Below are positions 22,807 through 36,829 of a stretch of 64,000 nt of DNA, piece by piece. The DNA comes from Pyronema omphalodes. Its lineage: Eukaryota > Ascomycota > Pezizomycetes > Pezizales > Pyronemataceae. How positions within the stretch are numbered: the stretch's first letter is position 1; the number at the start of each line of letters is the position of its first letter. The DNA lies in contig JAJJXM010000008.1 of NCBI GenBank assembly GCA_024516155.1, positions 806,001-870,000 of the forward strand, given 5' to 3'. The position numbers were made by a program, and so were the translations under genes. The notes beneath the pieces are model-generated. The model did not search any database and was not told the DNA's origin. It was given only the letters and a program-made list of their open reading frames with translations.

Positions 22807-25800
22807 TTTTCTTGATTTTATTTACCTGTTTACCTGTTTTCACGGAGAAGAAGTACGTACCTAGGTACATACTTATATCCACTATAGTAATCAGCGACCA
22901 TAAAAAACGGGTACGCAGCCACTATGGATACATACCTAGCTACATACTAGCGGGTAACTCCGATCCCTTCGCTACCTTCTATAGTGGCTCAGTGATTAGT
23001 TCCATATTCCATGTTTCACGATGCTGGATCCACCATACATACATATACATATGTACATATATCCCCAAAAGATTTTCAGGGGTTCGCTCTGTTAGCTAGT
23101 GGGGTTGGGGTTGAAAGGGGGGTATAGGATTGTATTGTGATTAAATAAAATGATTGTACATATAATGGTTAAATAAAATGATTAAAGAAATAAGAGGGGG
23201 GATGACGACGTGTGTACCCACGTACTTGTATGTATATGTAGATTCGGGGTTTAGGATTGATATATAAGGGCTATGCTATGCTATGCTATGCTATAAAAAA
23301 GGGGGTAAAGTAAGTAAAGTAAAAATGAAAGGACAAATTGTTGATCAATCTTTGAAGTTAGATTTTTTGTTGCTTCTTATGATTAATTAGTGGAAGCAAA
23401 GGAAGAAAGGATTAGGAGTGGAAGAAGTTAATACGGTAATTAAGAAGAAAAAAGGGAAGAAAATATAAGATGATGAAATGTAGCAAGGTATCAAAATTAA
23501 AAAGAAAGGATTGAAAGGAAAGAAGGAAAGAAGGGCGAAAGACATTGCCTCTATTTCCATAAACGAACAACCATAAACCAAGCCCAACCAGGACGACATC
23601 TGAAGTTGCACAACCTCACTCCAATTATTTTTTCTCTTCTCCATTTTCTACAGGCCTTGTCGTAATGTTTCATAATTCATCAATCAACAGTTACCCATTA
23701 CTAAACCTTATGACTTAAATCAAACCAACATCAAACAATTCCGAGATAGGAAGCTATACATGGCTAGATAGATATATATCCTTACGTTTACAACTCACTC
23801 ATCAACATACATAGCATAGTATGTTACTGACTAACCTTTTGACATCACAAATTTTCGTGTTACTTAGGTATATATATAGCTATACCATTTCATCATTCCC
23901 ATCTCTATCTCCATCTCACCTCTATCTCAATCGAAAATACACCCAGTAGTATGTATCATACCTTCTATGTATATATAGACTCCACAAACACAATTAAGCT
24001 AGAAAATGCCAAGGGAAGAATCAAAATCTACATATGCCATACATAGTAACCAACCCACAAGTCCAGCACGGGTCAGATATTTTATATTAATGCTTTTATG
24101 TAGCGTAGTAATCATAGTTAAAGCATATGCTAACTTATATGTACTTACTTTTACCTTTACTCATACCTCCTAGTAACTAAATCATGACCATATGTAATTT
24201 CGCTATATTTCTTTCTTTCTTATACGTACTCTGCTTGATTTGATTTATATCACACATGCTCTGGTCGAGGCCTAAAAGGCTTATACAGAACAAAAGAAAA
24301 GCTGGGTACATATCCTGTACTCGTGGCCAAGACCACCTAGTGCTTATATATACATATTTACTCTGCACTTCATCATCCACGTCGTACTATGTAACAATCT
24401 TCAGAATTAGTTTACATAATCTACTCCATGTACTCCTATGGCACTATAATCCAAACCCACGCCGGAAAAACATTCATCGATCAAAATATAACTCAAAGTT
24501 ATGTACTGCATATAGATATGTAAATGCCATAGCTTGAAATGAGATGAAATTAAAAACCTTCAACCCGGACAGCCGGAATAAACCGATGCTATGGATCGGA
24601 AGCATAGCGAAGTGATCTGTTGTGAAGAAAGGATGGTGTGATATCATGAATCGTCATGAATGCATCGTGTATGGCATGTGCTTCGATGTTTCGGTATGCT
24701 TCGATGCTTCGGTATGCTTCGGTATGATTTGCTGTTTTTTGATATGCTTCTATGTCCTTCGATATACTTCCACGCCTCTCCACGCCTCTCCACGCTTCTC
24801 CACGCTTCTCCTAGCTTCTCCTAGCTTCTCCTAGCTTCGCTAAACTTCCACTCCTCGCTTAATTAGCGCGACATTCCCGGCACTACATATGATATGGCAG
24901 CAAAGTCCAGATAGCAGATCATTTCGGCAAAACATACCACTGTTTGGATAGTGATGGTGATAGTGATGGTGATGGTGATGTCTATAGAGTGTATATACCC
25001 CAATAAAGTAATAATGTATACATACTCTCCAACTCGTATATGTAATCCTACTATGGATAGATACATACCTCACATGTGTTATCTTAATGCGTGCCATGAT
25101 GGTATTATATGTACTCTGCATAGCAAAGATAGCAAAGATGATAGCATGAATGATAAGCTCATATTGTGCTGGCATACATACATACATATCTGTTGATCTG
25201 TTGATCTGTTAATCTATCTACATATCTACCTTACAAATCCCGCCGGGTACTGAATAACGGCTCTCTGCATACGTAACTACAATTGATCTCTTGTATTTGG
25301 TATAGAGTGACAGAATCCCGGGTATCTGTACAGCATCAAGTGATTTCATGCAAGATCCATAGATGGAAGTGTTAGATACCCGAGAAAAAAAAAGGTTTGA
25401 ATTTAGTAGTTGATGATATCATATGGTTGAAGTTTAGTTCTTATAATGAAAGAGTTGGTATACCATCTATAGGGCAGTGGTGATGAACAAGAGGTGATTA
25501 TTGATATTGATATTGATATAGATACACGGTTTATGAAGCATATATTCGGCGTGCTTAGAAGGAATAGAAGTTACATCATGCGATTTACGCCCCCCGCCCC
25601 CAGTATGTTGGAACAAAATGGAATGGACTCCCATGAAAAAAGAGGCAGGAAACTGGGAATAATCATAACCTCCATAACCCCGTCGCTCGGAAGTTTTTGG
25701 CTAATTGAATATCAGATCCTAGGAAAATATGTTAACTTCACACGTAGTAGAGCCAGAGCTTCTGCATGCAAGGTATCAATTATTGTTATGTCTTCTTCTC

Positions 25801-25937
25801 TTTTGGAGGATCGAATCTTTATTCTTTCTTATGAATTCTAGCTCACCTTTCTATAGGGCACTGTTGAAGAGCTTCTAAACTGTCTCTAATGAAAGCCAGA
25901 AAGTCTCCAATAGATAATGGCTTCGAAGCTAGCTATT
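22807..25937. other. Gene-free region
   Basis: No gene supported. The stretch is A/T-rich with repeated ACATACATAT-type motifs, a CTATG repeat (about 23270-23292), CTTCTCCACG/CTTCTCCTAG decamers (about 24776-24838) and a GATGGTGATA tract (about 24950-24978). Confidence 0.45.
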
Positions 25938-26089
25938 GTGTTGATGTGTTGATGTGTTGATGTGTTGATGTGTTGATGTGTTGATGTGTTGATGTGTTGA
26001 TGTGTTGATGTGTTGATGTGTTGATGTGTTGATGTGTTGATGTGTTGATGTGTTGATGTGTTGATGTGTTGATGTGTTGATGTGTTGAT
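25938..26089. repeat. Minisatellite (GTGTTGAT)19
   Basis: Nineteen perfect 8-bp units (152 bp), followed directly by a second, unrelated array. The reverse strand reads as repeated HQHINTST, an artefact. Confidence 0.95.
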
Positions 26090-26143
26090 GTGAGTTCTGT
26101 GAGTTCTGTGAGTTCTGTGAGTTCTGTGAGTTCTGTGGGTTCT
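26090..26143. repeat. Nonamer array (GTGAGTTCT)6
   Basis: Five perfect 9-bp units and one GTGGGTTCT, starting at the base after the octamer array. A short GGTGAT tract follows (about 26147-26170). Confidence 0.9.
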
Positions 26144-26947
26144 GTGGTGAAGGTGATGGTGATGGTGATGGAGAATTTTTTCGAGCGTATTTTATCTATA
26201 GATATATAAAGATAAACTCGGTGAAGCGATTCAGCGACGGAGGAAATCGGTAATATACTCCGCGGAGAAAGATAAAGGAAGTAGGCCTTGTCACTTACAC
26301 GACGTGATGCTATATGAGTGGTTTGCACAGTATATCACTCGTTATCATTTGAATTTGTCGTGGATGTGCAGCGTTTTTGGAATTATTTAGGAGAACCCTG
26401 TTGTTAATTACCTACTATTGATTGCGATATGTTTTCTTCCCGAGGAAAAGAAACGTAGAGCCTTAGTGTCCACTGTCTATCCACGGACTACCCACGGACT
26501 ACCCACTTTAACTACGAATCTGTATATATAATCACCCTTCGCATCAGGAAGAAAAGTAGACTCCCATTACCCCTCTGGGTTCAATAAAAGTTCGAATTTT
26601 CCTTTTGTCGCTACAGAGTAATGTTTTAACTTTGGCCTTGGTAAATACCTAAAGAGTAATAATGAATTCTCTAAACTGGTAGTTTTCCTCCTCTTATCTA
26701 GCCGACGTTGAGAAAGTAATGCTTTGTGAATAGTTTACCTATCTTACCTTACTTTAACTGCATGCAGTAAACAGAAGTCTGCTCTATTTTTTTTTAACAC
26801 AACTAGAAGAAACTAAAAGAGAATACATCGATCTCCCCAAATCACAATTCCTACCGAAACCGCACAACCTCTCTCTCTCTCTCTCCACACACACACCTCT
26901 CCCCTTCCCACATGGGTTTATTTATAAATACATACAGACGTAATGGG
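26144..26947. other. Gene-free spacer
   Basis: No gene seen. A CT tract (about 26871-26886) and A/T-rich DNA only. Confidence 0.45.
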
Positions 26948-27294
26948 TCAGTGATAGATAGTGATAGCTGGTGATAGATGGTGATAGCTTATGATAACTG
27001 ATCATGACAGTGATAGCTTGTGACAACTGATGATAATCGCGGATACTTGGTGACAACTAGTGACATATGTGATAGTTGACGACAGCTAGTGATAGCTTAC
27101 GACAACTGATGATAGTTGATGATAACTTGTGATAACCAATGATAGCTTGTGATACCTAAAGATAGTCGATGATACCTGGTAACAACTAGTAACAACCGGT
27201 GATAGCTTATGATTCCTGAAGATAGTTGATGATAACCGCTGATCGCCGGCGATAGCTTGTAATACCTGATGACAACTGATTACAGCTCATGATC
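26948..27294. repeat. Degenerate about 10-bp array, GATAGCTNRT-like
   Basis: About 35 consecutive units of close to 10 bp share GATAGCT / GATAACT / GACAACT cores (GTGATAGCTT, GTGACAACTA, ATGATAGTTG). The phase shifts by a base only a few times. Most differences are A/G or C/T. In contrast to the perfect arrays nearby, this one is old and diverged, with no coding potential. Confidence 0.8.
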
Positions 27295-28763
27295 TAACCC
27301 ATTACCCAGCGAGTGACAGCCAGTGACAGCCAGTGATTAAACCCGTGACCTAGCTACCCGTCTAGCTAGCCGTTATCAATTCGTTGGGTCATAGCCTACT
27401 GATAGCTTTAACTTTGGGGGCATTTGGTTGAGAGTTAGAGATATGGTACTTTGTGGCGTTTGATGTGTTATTGAGCTGATTGATGTGCTGACTGATGTAC
27501 TCGGGGATTTGGGATTTAGGAGGGTATGTTAAGCATGCGGATGAAGATGGGGATGAGGAGTGGGATAATGGGGAGGATGGATTCCTGAGAGTATGAGGCG
27601 AGGGAATGGGAAATGGTATAGGGAGTAAGGAGTGTTTGATGTGGGTCCTGGGGTTGTACCCACTGGTCATGATGGATAGTTAGATAGAGAGATAAATCGA
27701 TACATAGATGCAGGCATTACAGTTCCGGAATTACGAATCCACAGAGCTGTAATCTCGACTTCTTATGTTAATCTACCAAACGAGTATAAAATCAACACGA
27801 AATGATGCTTAGCAAAATAAACAACACACTGAACTAAATCTAGATCCACAACCGTATTATGATAGATAATTAAACCCCCGAGAACTTCAAGAAGATATAA
27901 CCAGGAAACTTAAATGCAACCCACGAGTGTCACAACCCCGCACTCGCCAATTTAGGCTATACTTCATCACAAATTTTTTTTTTCATACCTTGGATGGTCG
28001 TTATTCATAACATCCATACAAACATGCATCTCTCTACATACAAGGATCCTCCTCCCTCTGCTTACCCTCCTCCCCACGCGACGCCGCTCAAGCTAATACA
28101 GACCAGCTGTATTGCAGCATACTAAAAGTCAACTCATAACGCTATATGACCTTTGCACCTCATTACAGTTCATTCAAGTTTACTACTCCGCTATGTAGTT
28201 GCAGAACAAGAAATAGATTCATCACCCGTCATAATTTCAAAAAAAAAAAAAAAAAAAAAAAGGTTATCAAAAGGCTCCAAAAGGGTTGGAGAAAAAGAGT
28301 ATAAGAAAAAAAACACGTGTGGTGGCATTATCTACAGAACTCCTTCATAAAAAATACTCCAAATAATCAAGTTGCAGAACCCATTCTTCCGAAGCAGACT
28401 GCCAGATTTACAGTGCAATGCTGGGGGCCAAAACTTTCCAGAATTTGGAAAACCCCTGTAGGTGAATCAGGATGTAAAGTAGAATAAAGTGACGTACGGA
28501 TTCCAGGAGAGCAAAGGAACGAGTGCAAGGACATGATAAATGATTATCTGAGCTAAACGCAGATCAGATTATGACAGTAGTTGAGTAATTTCCCTATCCC
28601 TATCCATATCCCCATGCTATCCACACCGCTCTCAAAAAACTCAAATAATCAAAGCCTCAGCTTATAATCCGCACTCGCACCTCAATCATTATCAGAAGTA
28701 GGGGAGCAGTATTCTGCATAAAATCAGCTCCCATCATCCTACTCATCCATATCTGGAACAAGA
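27295..28763. other. Gene-free, probable 3' flank
   Basis: No gene supported. A 23-base A run lies at about 28239-28261. The right end is the 3' flank of the minus-strand C2H2 gene. Confidence 0.45.
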
Positions 28764-31249
28764 CTAGGAAGAAGAAGAAGGTTTTGACTGACATTTATCC
28801 ACAGGAAACAAGGACGCCTTTATCAGCTCTTCGTCAGTCTCGTTATGATTTGGAGTTGCCACTATTGAAGATCCCCCACTTGCTGAGCCGCTTGTAGTTC
28901 CAGGTTGATTTTCCCCACCCTGCAAGGCAGCATTGTCTTTGTCTTTATTTTCCCTCGACAGTTGGTCTACGACTAGTAATTTTGTTTCTGACACTGCATT
29001 CATCATGTCCGCTGATTCCTCTGGTTTAACTCGGACAATTGGACTCATGGATTCCTGCTTTGTCGGCTCCTGCTCGTGTTTTGTTTGCTGCTGATTCTGA
29101 ACTGAAATCTGCTCCAACACTGCGGGAGGATTCTGTACAGGCTGTGGATTATGTAGTAATATATCCGGAAATATCGGTTTATCGGGGTTAGGATTCTGAT
29201 TAAGATTCTGCTGTGGCTGAGATTGTTGAGATTTCGGGCTCTGCGGTGGTGGAGCAACCTGCGCAATCGGTAGGGAAGAAATCGGTGTACCCCCAGCTCC
29301 CGAAACACCAGAAACTCCATTTGGCTGCTGCTGGACTTGCGGCGCATACGGCATGGCTTCATCCCTTCCGACATTCGCAGTCCCCGCCGCACCCGCCGCA
29401 GGAGCACTTGACTGAGGAGGAATAGGACTCAAGTTCGGATCCACGACATTCTGAGAAGTCGGCGCTACGAGGGATCGATCCCCTGATGACTGAAGGTTGA
29501 TTAACGGCGGCAACGTCAATCCATTCCCTGCCATTGTATCCGATTCCATCATACAGCCCATACTTGGCATACTCTGTTTCGACTGGGGTGTCTGCGCAGG
29601 TGTAGCCATCGCTGTGGGTATCACCGTGGTAGCCCCATGCGCAGGATTACCAGCCCCTTGTGTCACCACCTGTGGTTGAGGCAGTTGCTGCGCAGCCGCC
29701 GAGATCACTCCAGAGATTAAAATACTCCGCTCCGGATCATCCCCAATGGTAGTTCGAGGTGTGTAAGCATCTTCTCCATAATCATCCCCGGGAGTCGGGG
29801 CAAAATTTTCCGGCGTTGGGCCTGGTGTGTAAGGAGATTGGAACTGCATCCTTGGACTGGGTCGTGGTGGGGGAGCGAGATTTTTCGGGGTGGGTGGGGG
29901 CAAAGAGTAAGCTGGTGTTGTCGGCATTCCTGCGGGTGTGGGGGGAAGTCCACCGCCTTGTCCGCCCTGTCCTGGAACCATAGCTGTCATTACTGGCGGT
30001 ACAGGTGACATAGAAGGTGGCATAGGCAATACACCGGTGATTATATCCTTCAGTTGTTGAGCTGATAGCTCAACTTTATGAACAGATTTCAGATGCGCAT
30101 TAACTTCTCGAACCCGCTTAAAGGATTTGTTGCAGTAAGGGCAGGAGAGATTTTTTGCGGGGGAGTGCGTCTTTTCGTGATCGTGTAGTTTAGATAAAAA
30201 TGGGAAGACTTTGCCGCACGTAACACAGGCGTGAGATTGCGGTCCCCGAGCTCGCTTTCCATTCTTCTCTCCGGGAGTTTTAGGATCGCCTGTACCGACG
30301 GTTTCAGAGCGCTGGCGTTTACGACCACCGGGAGTGCTGCGTTGATTCTGCGGGGTAGAAACAGAAGTGCTTCTTCGGTATTGATCGGAGTCTTCTGGAT
30401 CTTGCTGCGGTTCTGATCCAGCTCTTGGGGTGTCGGGTGTATTGTAAGGTTGTCGTACTTCGTTCTGCTGAGGCCGGACAGGTACCGCGAGCATTAACTC
30501 TTCCTCGCGATGCGCTTTATACAGAGGGGCCAACGTGTGGAGTATGATCTGCTTCTGGTCCCGCCATTGAGACTCGGTACTCTTAGAAAGGTTGTGCTGC
30601 GGCGACTGTTTTTGGACCAGACCGAAGGCTTGGTTGAAGATGGCTTCTAGCTGAGGATGTTCAAGGGCTTCGGGAGTCATGAGGAGTCGCGCGTCGACCG
30701 AGTAGCTAAGGAAAAGCAGGAAGAGGTAATCGACAACAGGAATCTCAATCGTTGTTTTCCACCAGGCTGTTTGGGAGGAGTTGGTATCGGGATCCGTCAT
30801 CATGCCGGTCGGCGGGGCTGATGGTGATTGATGGGTGGCAATACCGTGACCTGCATTTGAGCGACGGGTTTGAAATCAGCTGGTTGTTGAGGTGGAGGAG
30901 AGTGATCAAAGGTGGAGGATGACGATGGAGAAGAGGTCAGAAGGAGGAGAGAAGGCTGGAGGGCAGAAGGAGGAAAGAGGGGTGGAGGTGGAGGGAGGAC
31001 AGGAGCATAGACGGATGGATATATGGTGATGGAAGACAGAACGATATAAGAAGACAGGCTTCGGAATAGCATCATTGGGGAGAATAGAGAGTTCAACACG
31101 AGAGAAAGGCGAGGGAATCGCGCACCTAACGAGGGATGGTCGGTATTTGCAGTGGAGAAATGGGCTGGCTGCGATGTAGCAGCAGTTGTGGAGTTTTGGA
31201 TGTCGCTGGTCGTTCCAGATCCACTAAACTGCTGCTGATGCTGGTTCAT
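28764..31249 (-). CDS. C2H2 zinc-finger protein, two fingers in a long Pro/Gln-rich chain
   Basis: Proposed exons complement(28764..30850, 30851..31125 removed, 31126..31249) give 736 aa. The intron is 275 nt, phase 1, GTGCGC..TGCAG, and the join reads HPSLGHGIATHQSPS. If unspliced, translation could start at ATG 30803 (679 aa). Two adjacent fingers lie at about residues 250-270 (C-x2-C-x12-H-x3-H, CVTCGKVFPFLSKLHDHEKT) and 278-299 (CPYCNKSFKRVREVNAHLKS). A basic, NLS-like segment precedes them (GGRKRQRSE and GKRARG). The N-terminal 100 residues are helical and may be a folded partner-binding region. The C-terminal 400 residues are rich in Pro, Gln, Ser and Asn, as in activation domains, and hold VRVKPEESAD, a possible sumoylation site (VKPE). 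It is probably a nuclear DNA-binding regulator; its targets are unknown. Confidence 0.82.
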
Positions 31250-34200
31250 GGTTTCCTCTGATCCTCCAATGGCCGGTGGTGTAGTTACAATTCCCCTTCC
31301 AAGTTGTAACTATTCAGGATTTGTCCGTAGCAGATCCTGCTGTGAGTTCCCAATGTTGTTTGTTGTCCACCCCGCTGATGGAGACTCTTGCTGTTCGTGA
31401 TCTGCTCACGGGCTGTACTTCGAGGTTGCTTCGCGTGTTCTGCGTGGGCAGCAGAGCAACCGACACTTCTCGCAGTTGACAAGTTGACAGAAGGGCAGCA
31501 CAGCGGAACGGAAAGCAGGAAACGGGTCGAGGCTCGGCTAGTGAATCCTCGATAAACGGTCTTTGTCCAATTGGAAAGATCCCAATTTTCGTTTTTTTCG
31601 CGCCTATATTCACAAAACTTTGGTTCAACACAATTTACCCCAACTGACTTGATGTTTCGGTTCCTCGCTTCGCACCGTGCTCAGTGCGAAGTGTCAAGCT
31701 GGAAATGCTCACGCTCAGTTAAGTTACTGTGCTCCTGTCGCCTGTTGCTCCACTCTGGTGCTGGTTGGCGGGCGTGGAGACGGGTCGCCACTACAGGGTC
31801 GCGGACCGGCGGATAACCCTAGCGAACCCCAGGCTGCGGAGGTAAAAGGTGGCGATTGAGAAAAACGGGAATGTGTAAATGGGCTGGTGTCTGGGAGGCA
31901 AATGATTGGGGAGAAGGCAGGGGCCGAGGGGGCCGATGGGGGCCGAAATCAGTGAAACCGGAGGTTGTTGTCATATGTAATCCATGACTTCTCACTCTTG
32001 ATCTAGAAGTGTTGAAAATGGGAATTCCTTCAACTGATGAGTAATACCAGAAACTGCGACGAGAGAAAGTTGGTAAAGTAGTCAGAAAAATAATGTTTGT
32101 ACATTTCCATGAATATTTATTGGTATCGAATCATCATTATGTGAATACATCGTAGGCGATTGAATTGCATTTCGTAAGAGGTATCAAAAATTGATTATCT
32201 CCGAATTTCCAAATCTCTAAATCGTTAAATTTCTAAATTTCTAAATCCTGAATCAGAGTAAATAAGCTGGTGGCACCAATATATTCGAAACAGAAAATTG
32301 AAAAACTCAGATCAAACAAAACATCCATAAAACGATATTTCTTTTCTGTCTCAGTTGAATGTACGGAATCAATCCCGTTAGGTTATTGCGTACAACTTCA
32401 AAAATCCATATATGTAATACCGAATCCTCTGATACCGGTAGTTACATTCACCATATTAGATCCACGCATCTGGAAGGCGGCAAAATCATCATCTGTTTTC
32501 ATTCGGATAAAAATCGAGCTGAACCCCGCATCGTAGATCGGGCGGAAACCCTAGGTTTGTTGCAAGGTACGTAAAAGTTGCCGAAGACCGAATTCTGCAA
32601 AAGCAAGTCCACAATACCTACTGCAGATGATAATCCCCAAGGTCCTGAAGGTCCCTCTAATTTGTGTTTTCCCTTGGTCATCTCTAAATTCCTTAGGTTT
32701 TCCGATGGCTCGTCAGGTTCAGCTCAAACATGTCACCGCTCGTGAATTGTGGTTTGCACTGAGCACCCTGTACATGGTTTGCATCGGAATTCCTCTTGTG
32801 CGCACAGCAGCGGATAGACGATATGTGGATGCATAACCACCCGGGGGATGTCACGAAAAATCCGCTCAGCAGGGTTGATTCGCATGTTGAGCCGCAAAAG
32901 ACGTGTACACAGCTTGCGGCTCTACGAGGGGATTGTTGGGGCGAAGCACAACAGCAGACCAATCGCTTGACAAATGTGCGCAGCGTGTAACAACAGATGT
33001 TTTGACCGAAAGCCTTGTCCGATAATCCTAGGTTCTTACCTTATAGGAGTAGCTGTAATCGATGGATCTTGTATTTCGACTTTGAAGTGACAAGAAGAAA
33101 TTCTGGCTTTGTGTACACTTGTACTCTAGATTAATTTATCAACAAGTCATGATCTCCGTCGGCGCGCCGCACTTTTGTCCACTCAAAGAGGCAAATCACT
33201 ACCAATCACTCCCACACTTCTGTATATGTGTTAATCGCCATACAAAACCCCTGTTACAACCAACCAATTTTGGAAGCGCGACCATTTCTGGCACCATGCG
33301 AGTATGGAGCGTGTGTAATTCCGCTGAACTATATTGCGGCTCTTGAGCGGGTGTGGGTGAGACTGTCACATATCCCTCGACAATGCATGTCTTGTGAAAC
33401 AGGTCGAATGGTTGGAATCCACAAGGTCAAATCGACACACGACTGGTGCTGTCCCCTGATGCGATGGCAGATGATAGATACCAAGCACAAGAGCACGCTC
33501 TTAGCATGACATATCGTGTGTGTGTTGACTCTGCGTGTGGTATATCGCAAATCGTCTCATTGGAATTTGTTTCAAACTTGCGGCTCTGCCATCGCCTATC
33601 ATGCTTTAATAGCCTGTCCCATGGTTCTCCACACGCCACCAAAATACTGACTTGCATGGCATCAACTAACCACGGACGTGAACCACCTGCAGCGAGACAC
33701 AAAAGATGAAAGTCCAAGGACTTTTCTTGGGACGCAATTGGTGGTTCTGTAGCAGAGCCTCAAATACCCCGCCCCGTCTATGACAGCATCCCCAGCTAGC
33801 TTGTTTATTTGTTTATTTCAATTCCTCGCATGCAACCAGCTTGGCGACGCATCCACTAGTAACTGCATTGGCTCGATGTTGCAGAGAGAACAGACAACGC
33901 AGTGGGCCCCCAGATGTTTCTCAGTCCCGAAATGGTCCCTCCAAAGAACTGTTTTTGCGATAGCTCGACGAAAAGAGCCTCTACAAGGATCTCATAACCC
34001 CTCATCCCAATCCATCTGGTTGAACTGTAACAAAACTACCAGACATGGGATGATTCTCAGGTCCCCATTGACATCTTCTGGTCTCGGTCACAGGTGGATC
34101 TTCACAGGGCACCCACCATAACGCTTCCCCTCCCCGTGCTGCATCCCTCTGAAACTATGTAGAGCTGTTGAACCCCAAACATAGCTTGCGGCTAAAGTTT

Positions 34201-36829
34201 GTTTGCATTTAGTCTACGGAGGAATGTCAGGTTTGCTGCATCCATGGGCCAATGGAAGGGTCCAATGATTTTTCAGAAGTGCAGGTGTCCAAAGGTTGAA
34301 GCATCGGGAATTAAGTGAGCCTCATGTTTCCAGAATTGCTTCTTCACCGGACGGTGTTCTCGCGCAATTCTACGGTGAGTGATAGTTTGTTTTTTGCTTT
34401 TTTTTTTTTGATAGCCTGGGATGGGACACATCATTGGGATTAAGGTCATACATACCTGTAGTGGGCCCTCCTTATCTCTAGACATATGAATATCCCATCG
34501 AGATACGCTCGTGGGAGAGCCACAAAGGCTAATTCTGCACGAGCAGTCCCTGGCCTATTGGACAAATTTTTCTTCACCACCTGATTTTAACATAGAAGAG
34601 CCGCATCTTCAGATGCATGGCGGGGTTAATTTTGATTTTGCGGCTGCTCATACGCAAAACACGCAGGTCCGCATCGAGGCGCTTAACACCGTAGTCTTTT
34701 TGCAAGTGAGGCGAAATTGAAATCCCTAACTTTTTTCTCTATCAAAGTCGTGTCTTGAGAAAAATCATGTACTAAGATTCTTTAATCCGCTTATCATCCA
34801 TATACATACAAGAGTGAGAGTTAATTGTCTTGACATCACCTCTAGGAGACCTAGTAAAATGAAGCTACGACGTTATGTCATGATCACCAAGACCTTCCAT
34901 CCAGGGCATGGGTGAAACAACCGCGATTGAAGATCAGGGTCCTCTACATCGTAGATTCAAATTCCGAACACGCTGGCGTCCGACGGAGTTACGAAAACCC
35001 GAATAACTGTAAAGTTGACTACAGGGCGGGACATCGTCATCAGTACTCAATTATCAATCTGCAATCAATGCTAATAGATGGGAAATTCTGTACCTTTCTT
35101 CACTGCTTTCACATTTCTTTCACACTGCTTCAAACTATCGCTGTACACTTTCCCGTCATTTCGTCACCGTTTTGACGACACTTCACCGTTGTTTCGTCAC
35201 CGCGTCGGAGCGCTGTCTGCGGAATTCTAAGGATGGATCTACTTGCGGACAACAATCGTGCGAACTACCTTCGTCATTATCGATAGAATACAGAATTTTA
35301 CCGACGTCCTTCTCCACCGCTTCGTGACCAGGATGTTGCGCCCGCTAGAGCCCCTGTGGCCGTAGCGAGACAGAATTGATGGAAGGAACCCTTATTAGTG
35401 TTAGGGCCCCGTCAATGAGGAAGAACAAATAGCAATCAATTACGGCACCTAGACTTTAGAAAGAAATAACAATAATAATGACTTGGCAAACTTTATCGAA
35501 GGGGGAGGGGGGTGGGGTGAGCGATGGAGTAAACTAGAGATGAATTCTGACATCATTGCGCGCACGATGTGCTCGCGCCCTTGTCTTTTGACGGACTCAA
35601 GCGTAAAGCCGTCGGGACTGAAGTTTGTTCACTAAAAGCAGCGGGCTTCAGCCGCTTTTTGAGCCGCACTAGCAGTAGCTAAGGGTATCAGTGACATAAT
35701 GGCCGAGAGTTGCCAGAGAGGTTCTGCTCTCCCAAAAGAGTTTGTTCCTACCTCTTCTTTGCTTGTCTTAGCTTCGGCGTGTCAATAAGGGTCTGATACA
35801 TCCGAATTCGGTGCTCTCCAACCAAAAGATAGGAAAGACATTGATCGATCTGTCCATCCATTAATTACCGCTGCATATTTGCTGTATTTTCAACAACCAC
35901 CATTTCCTTTAATGTTATCTTCTGTGGCCGTGAGTGGGAAGAGCAGGGGAAAACCCCTTTTAGGAGAGCCTAGCCTCTCAATGAATTACTGTGCAAGAAA
36001 ACCCACGGATAAAGTGGTAGATATCAACAAGGTACAGTTTGGCCCCAATCCCGTACTGCCGGAGCCCTGTGTAGGCGTGGAACGCTATTATGCACGAGAT
36101 AGTCGTGATTGACCACACATCTGGATCTATAGGGGGTTCATGACGTTGAAAGAATCGAGGTGATAGACATACTAATTGATATTTAACCATCCCTGCCGTC
36201 GGTTCTGCTTCCGCAAGGGCTGAAATCCAATTATCTACACGATGCGTAGGTTGCCATCGTGGGTGGTGTTAGTACGGTGCACCCCATATAATTCGCACAT
36301 GGCAGCAGTATGGCCATAACTTCAGAAAGCTTGAGAGAAAAGTTGAAGATTGAAGAGGCCTATGATAACAAATTTCAGCCAGAATCATCAAACAATAATT
36401 GGTACTTTCATGGAAAGCAATGGTTTTGGAACTTCCCTTTGTTCCAGGGGAAAAAGGTCGGGCGCGGTGATACAACAGAGCACCGGACTAACCCTTGTAC
36501 CCACGTACGACATGTTCAGCTGAAGATTCTCCTGGGCGTCTGGGACCTGACTTACAGATGGGTCACACTTTTAGCCTCACCTTTGAAAACTGCATACAAG
36601 GAAATGATCGACAGCGGCTCTTCAAAGGACCAATCAAAAAACCGCACCAATTTCAAATTGAAGGCTGTCGGAATTCGTATATCAAGAGAAATTTCTCCAT
36701 AGAAAAATATTGTGAAGCATCAGAACATCAGGATCCAAATCACCAGTCAACATTATTTCCTCAGAAGCAGTTGGTGTTGCATATACCTTCATTTTCATCC
36801 TTTGATTGTCTTTTTTGAGATTTTCAATC
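31250..36829. other. Gene-poor region with short broken frames
   Basis: The left end (to about 31.9 kb) should hold the promoter of the C2H2 gene. Beyond it no frame exceeds about 130 codons and none shows a known fold. The phrase TTGCGGCT or its complement recurs (for example near 32915, 33335, 33580, 34186, 34638, 35650), which may reflect decayed repeats. The segment at about 36425-36500 resembles 55315-55400. Confidence 0.4.

Noticed and set aside
22830..22995. Possible inverted repeat with CCACTATAG ends
   Set aside because: The match is only about 9 bases, with no target duplication; below what I would call an element.
22440..23099. 219-codon poly-valine frame
   Set aside because: Artefact of the 12-bp GTTGTGGTGGTG array.
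25933..26328. 131-codon minus frame with HINTSTHQ repeats
   Set aside because: Artefact of the octamer array.
27389..27670. 93-codon Pro/Ser-rich minus frame with an ATG
   Set aside because: Low-complexity composition and isolation in a gene-free zone; no supporting motif.
36310..36702. 130-codon plus frame upstream of the zinc-finger gene as its first exon
   Set aside because: No splice path to the downstream exons was convincing, and part of it resembles a segment at 55.3 kb, so it may be decayed repeat.
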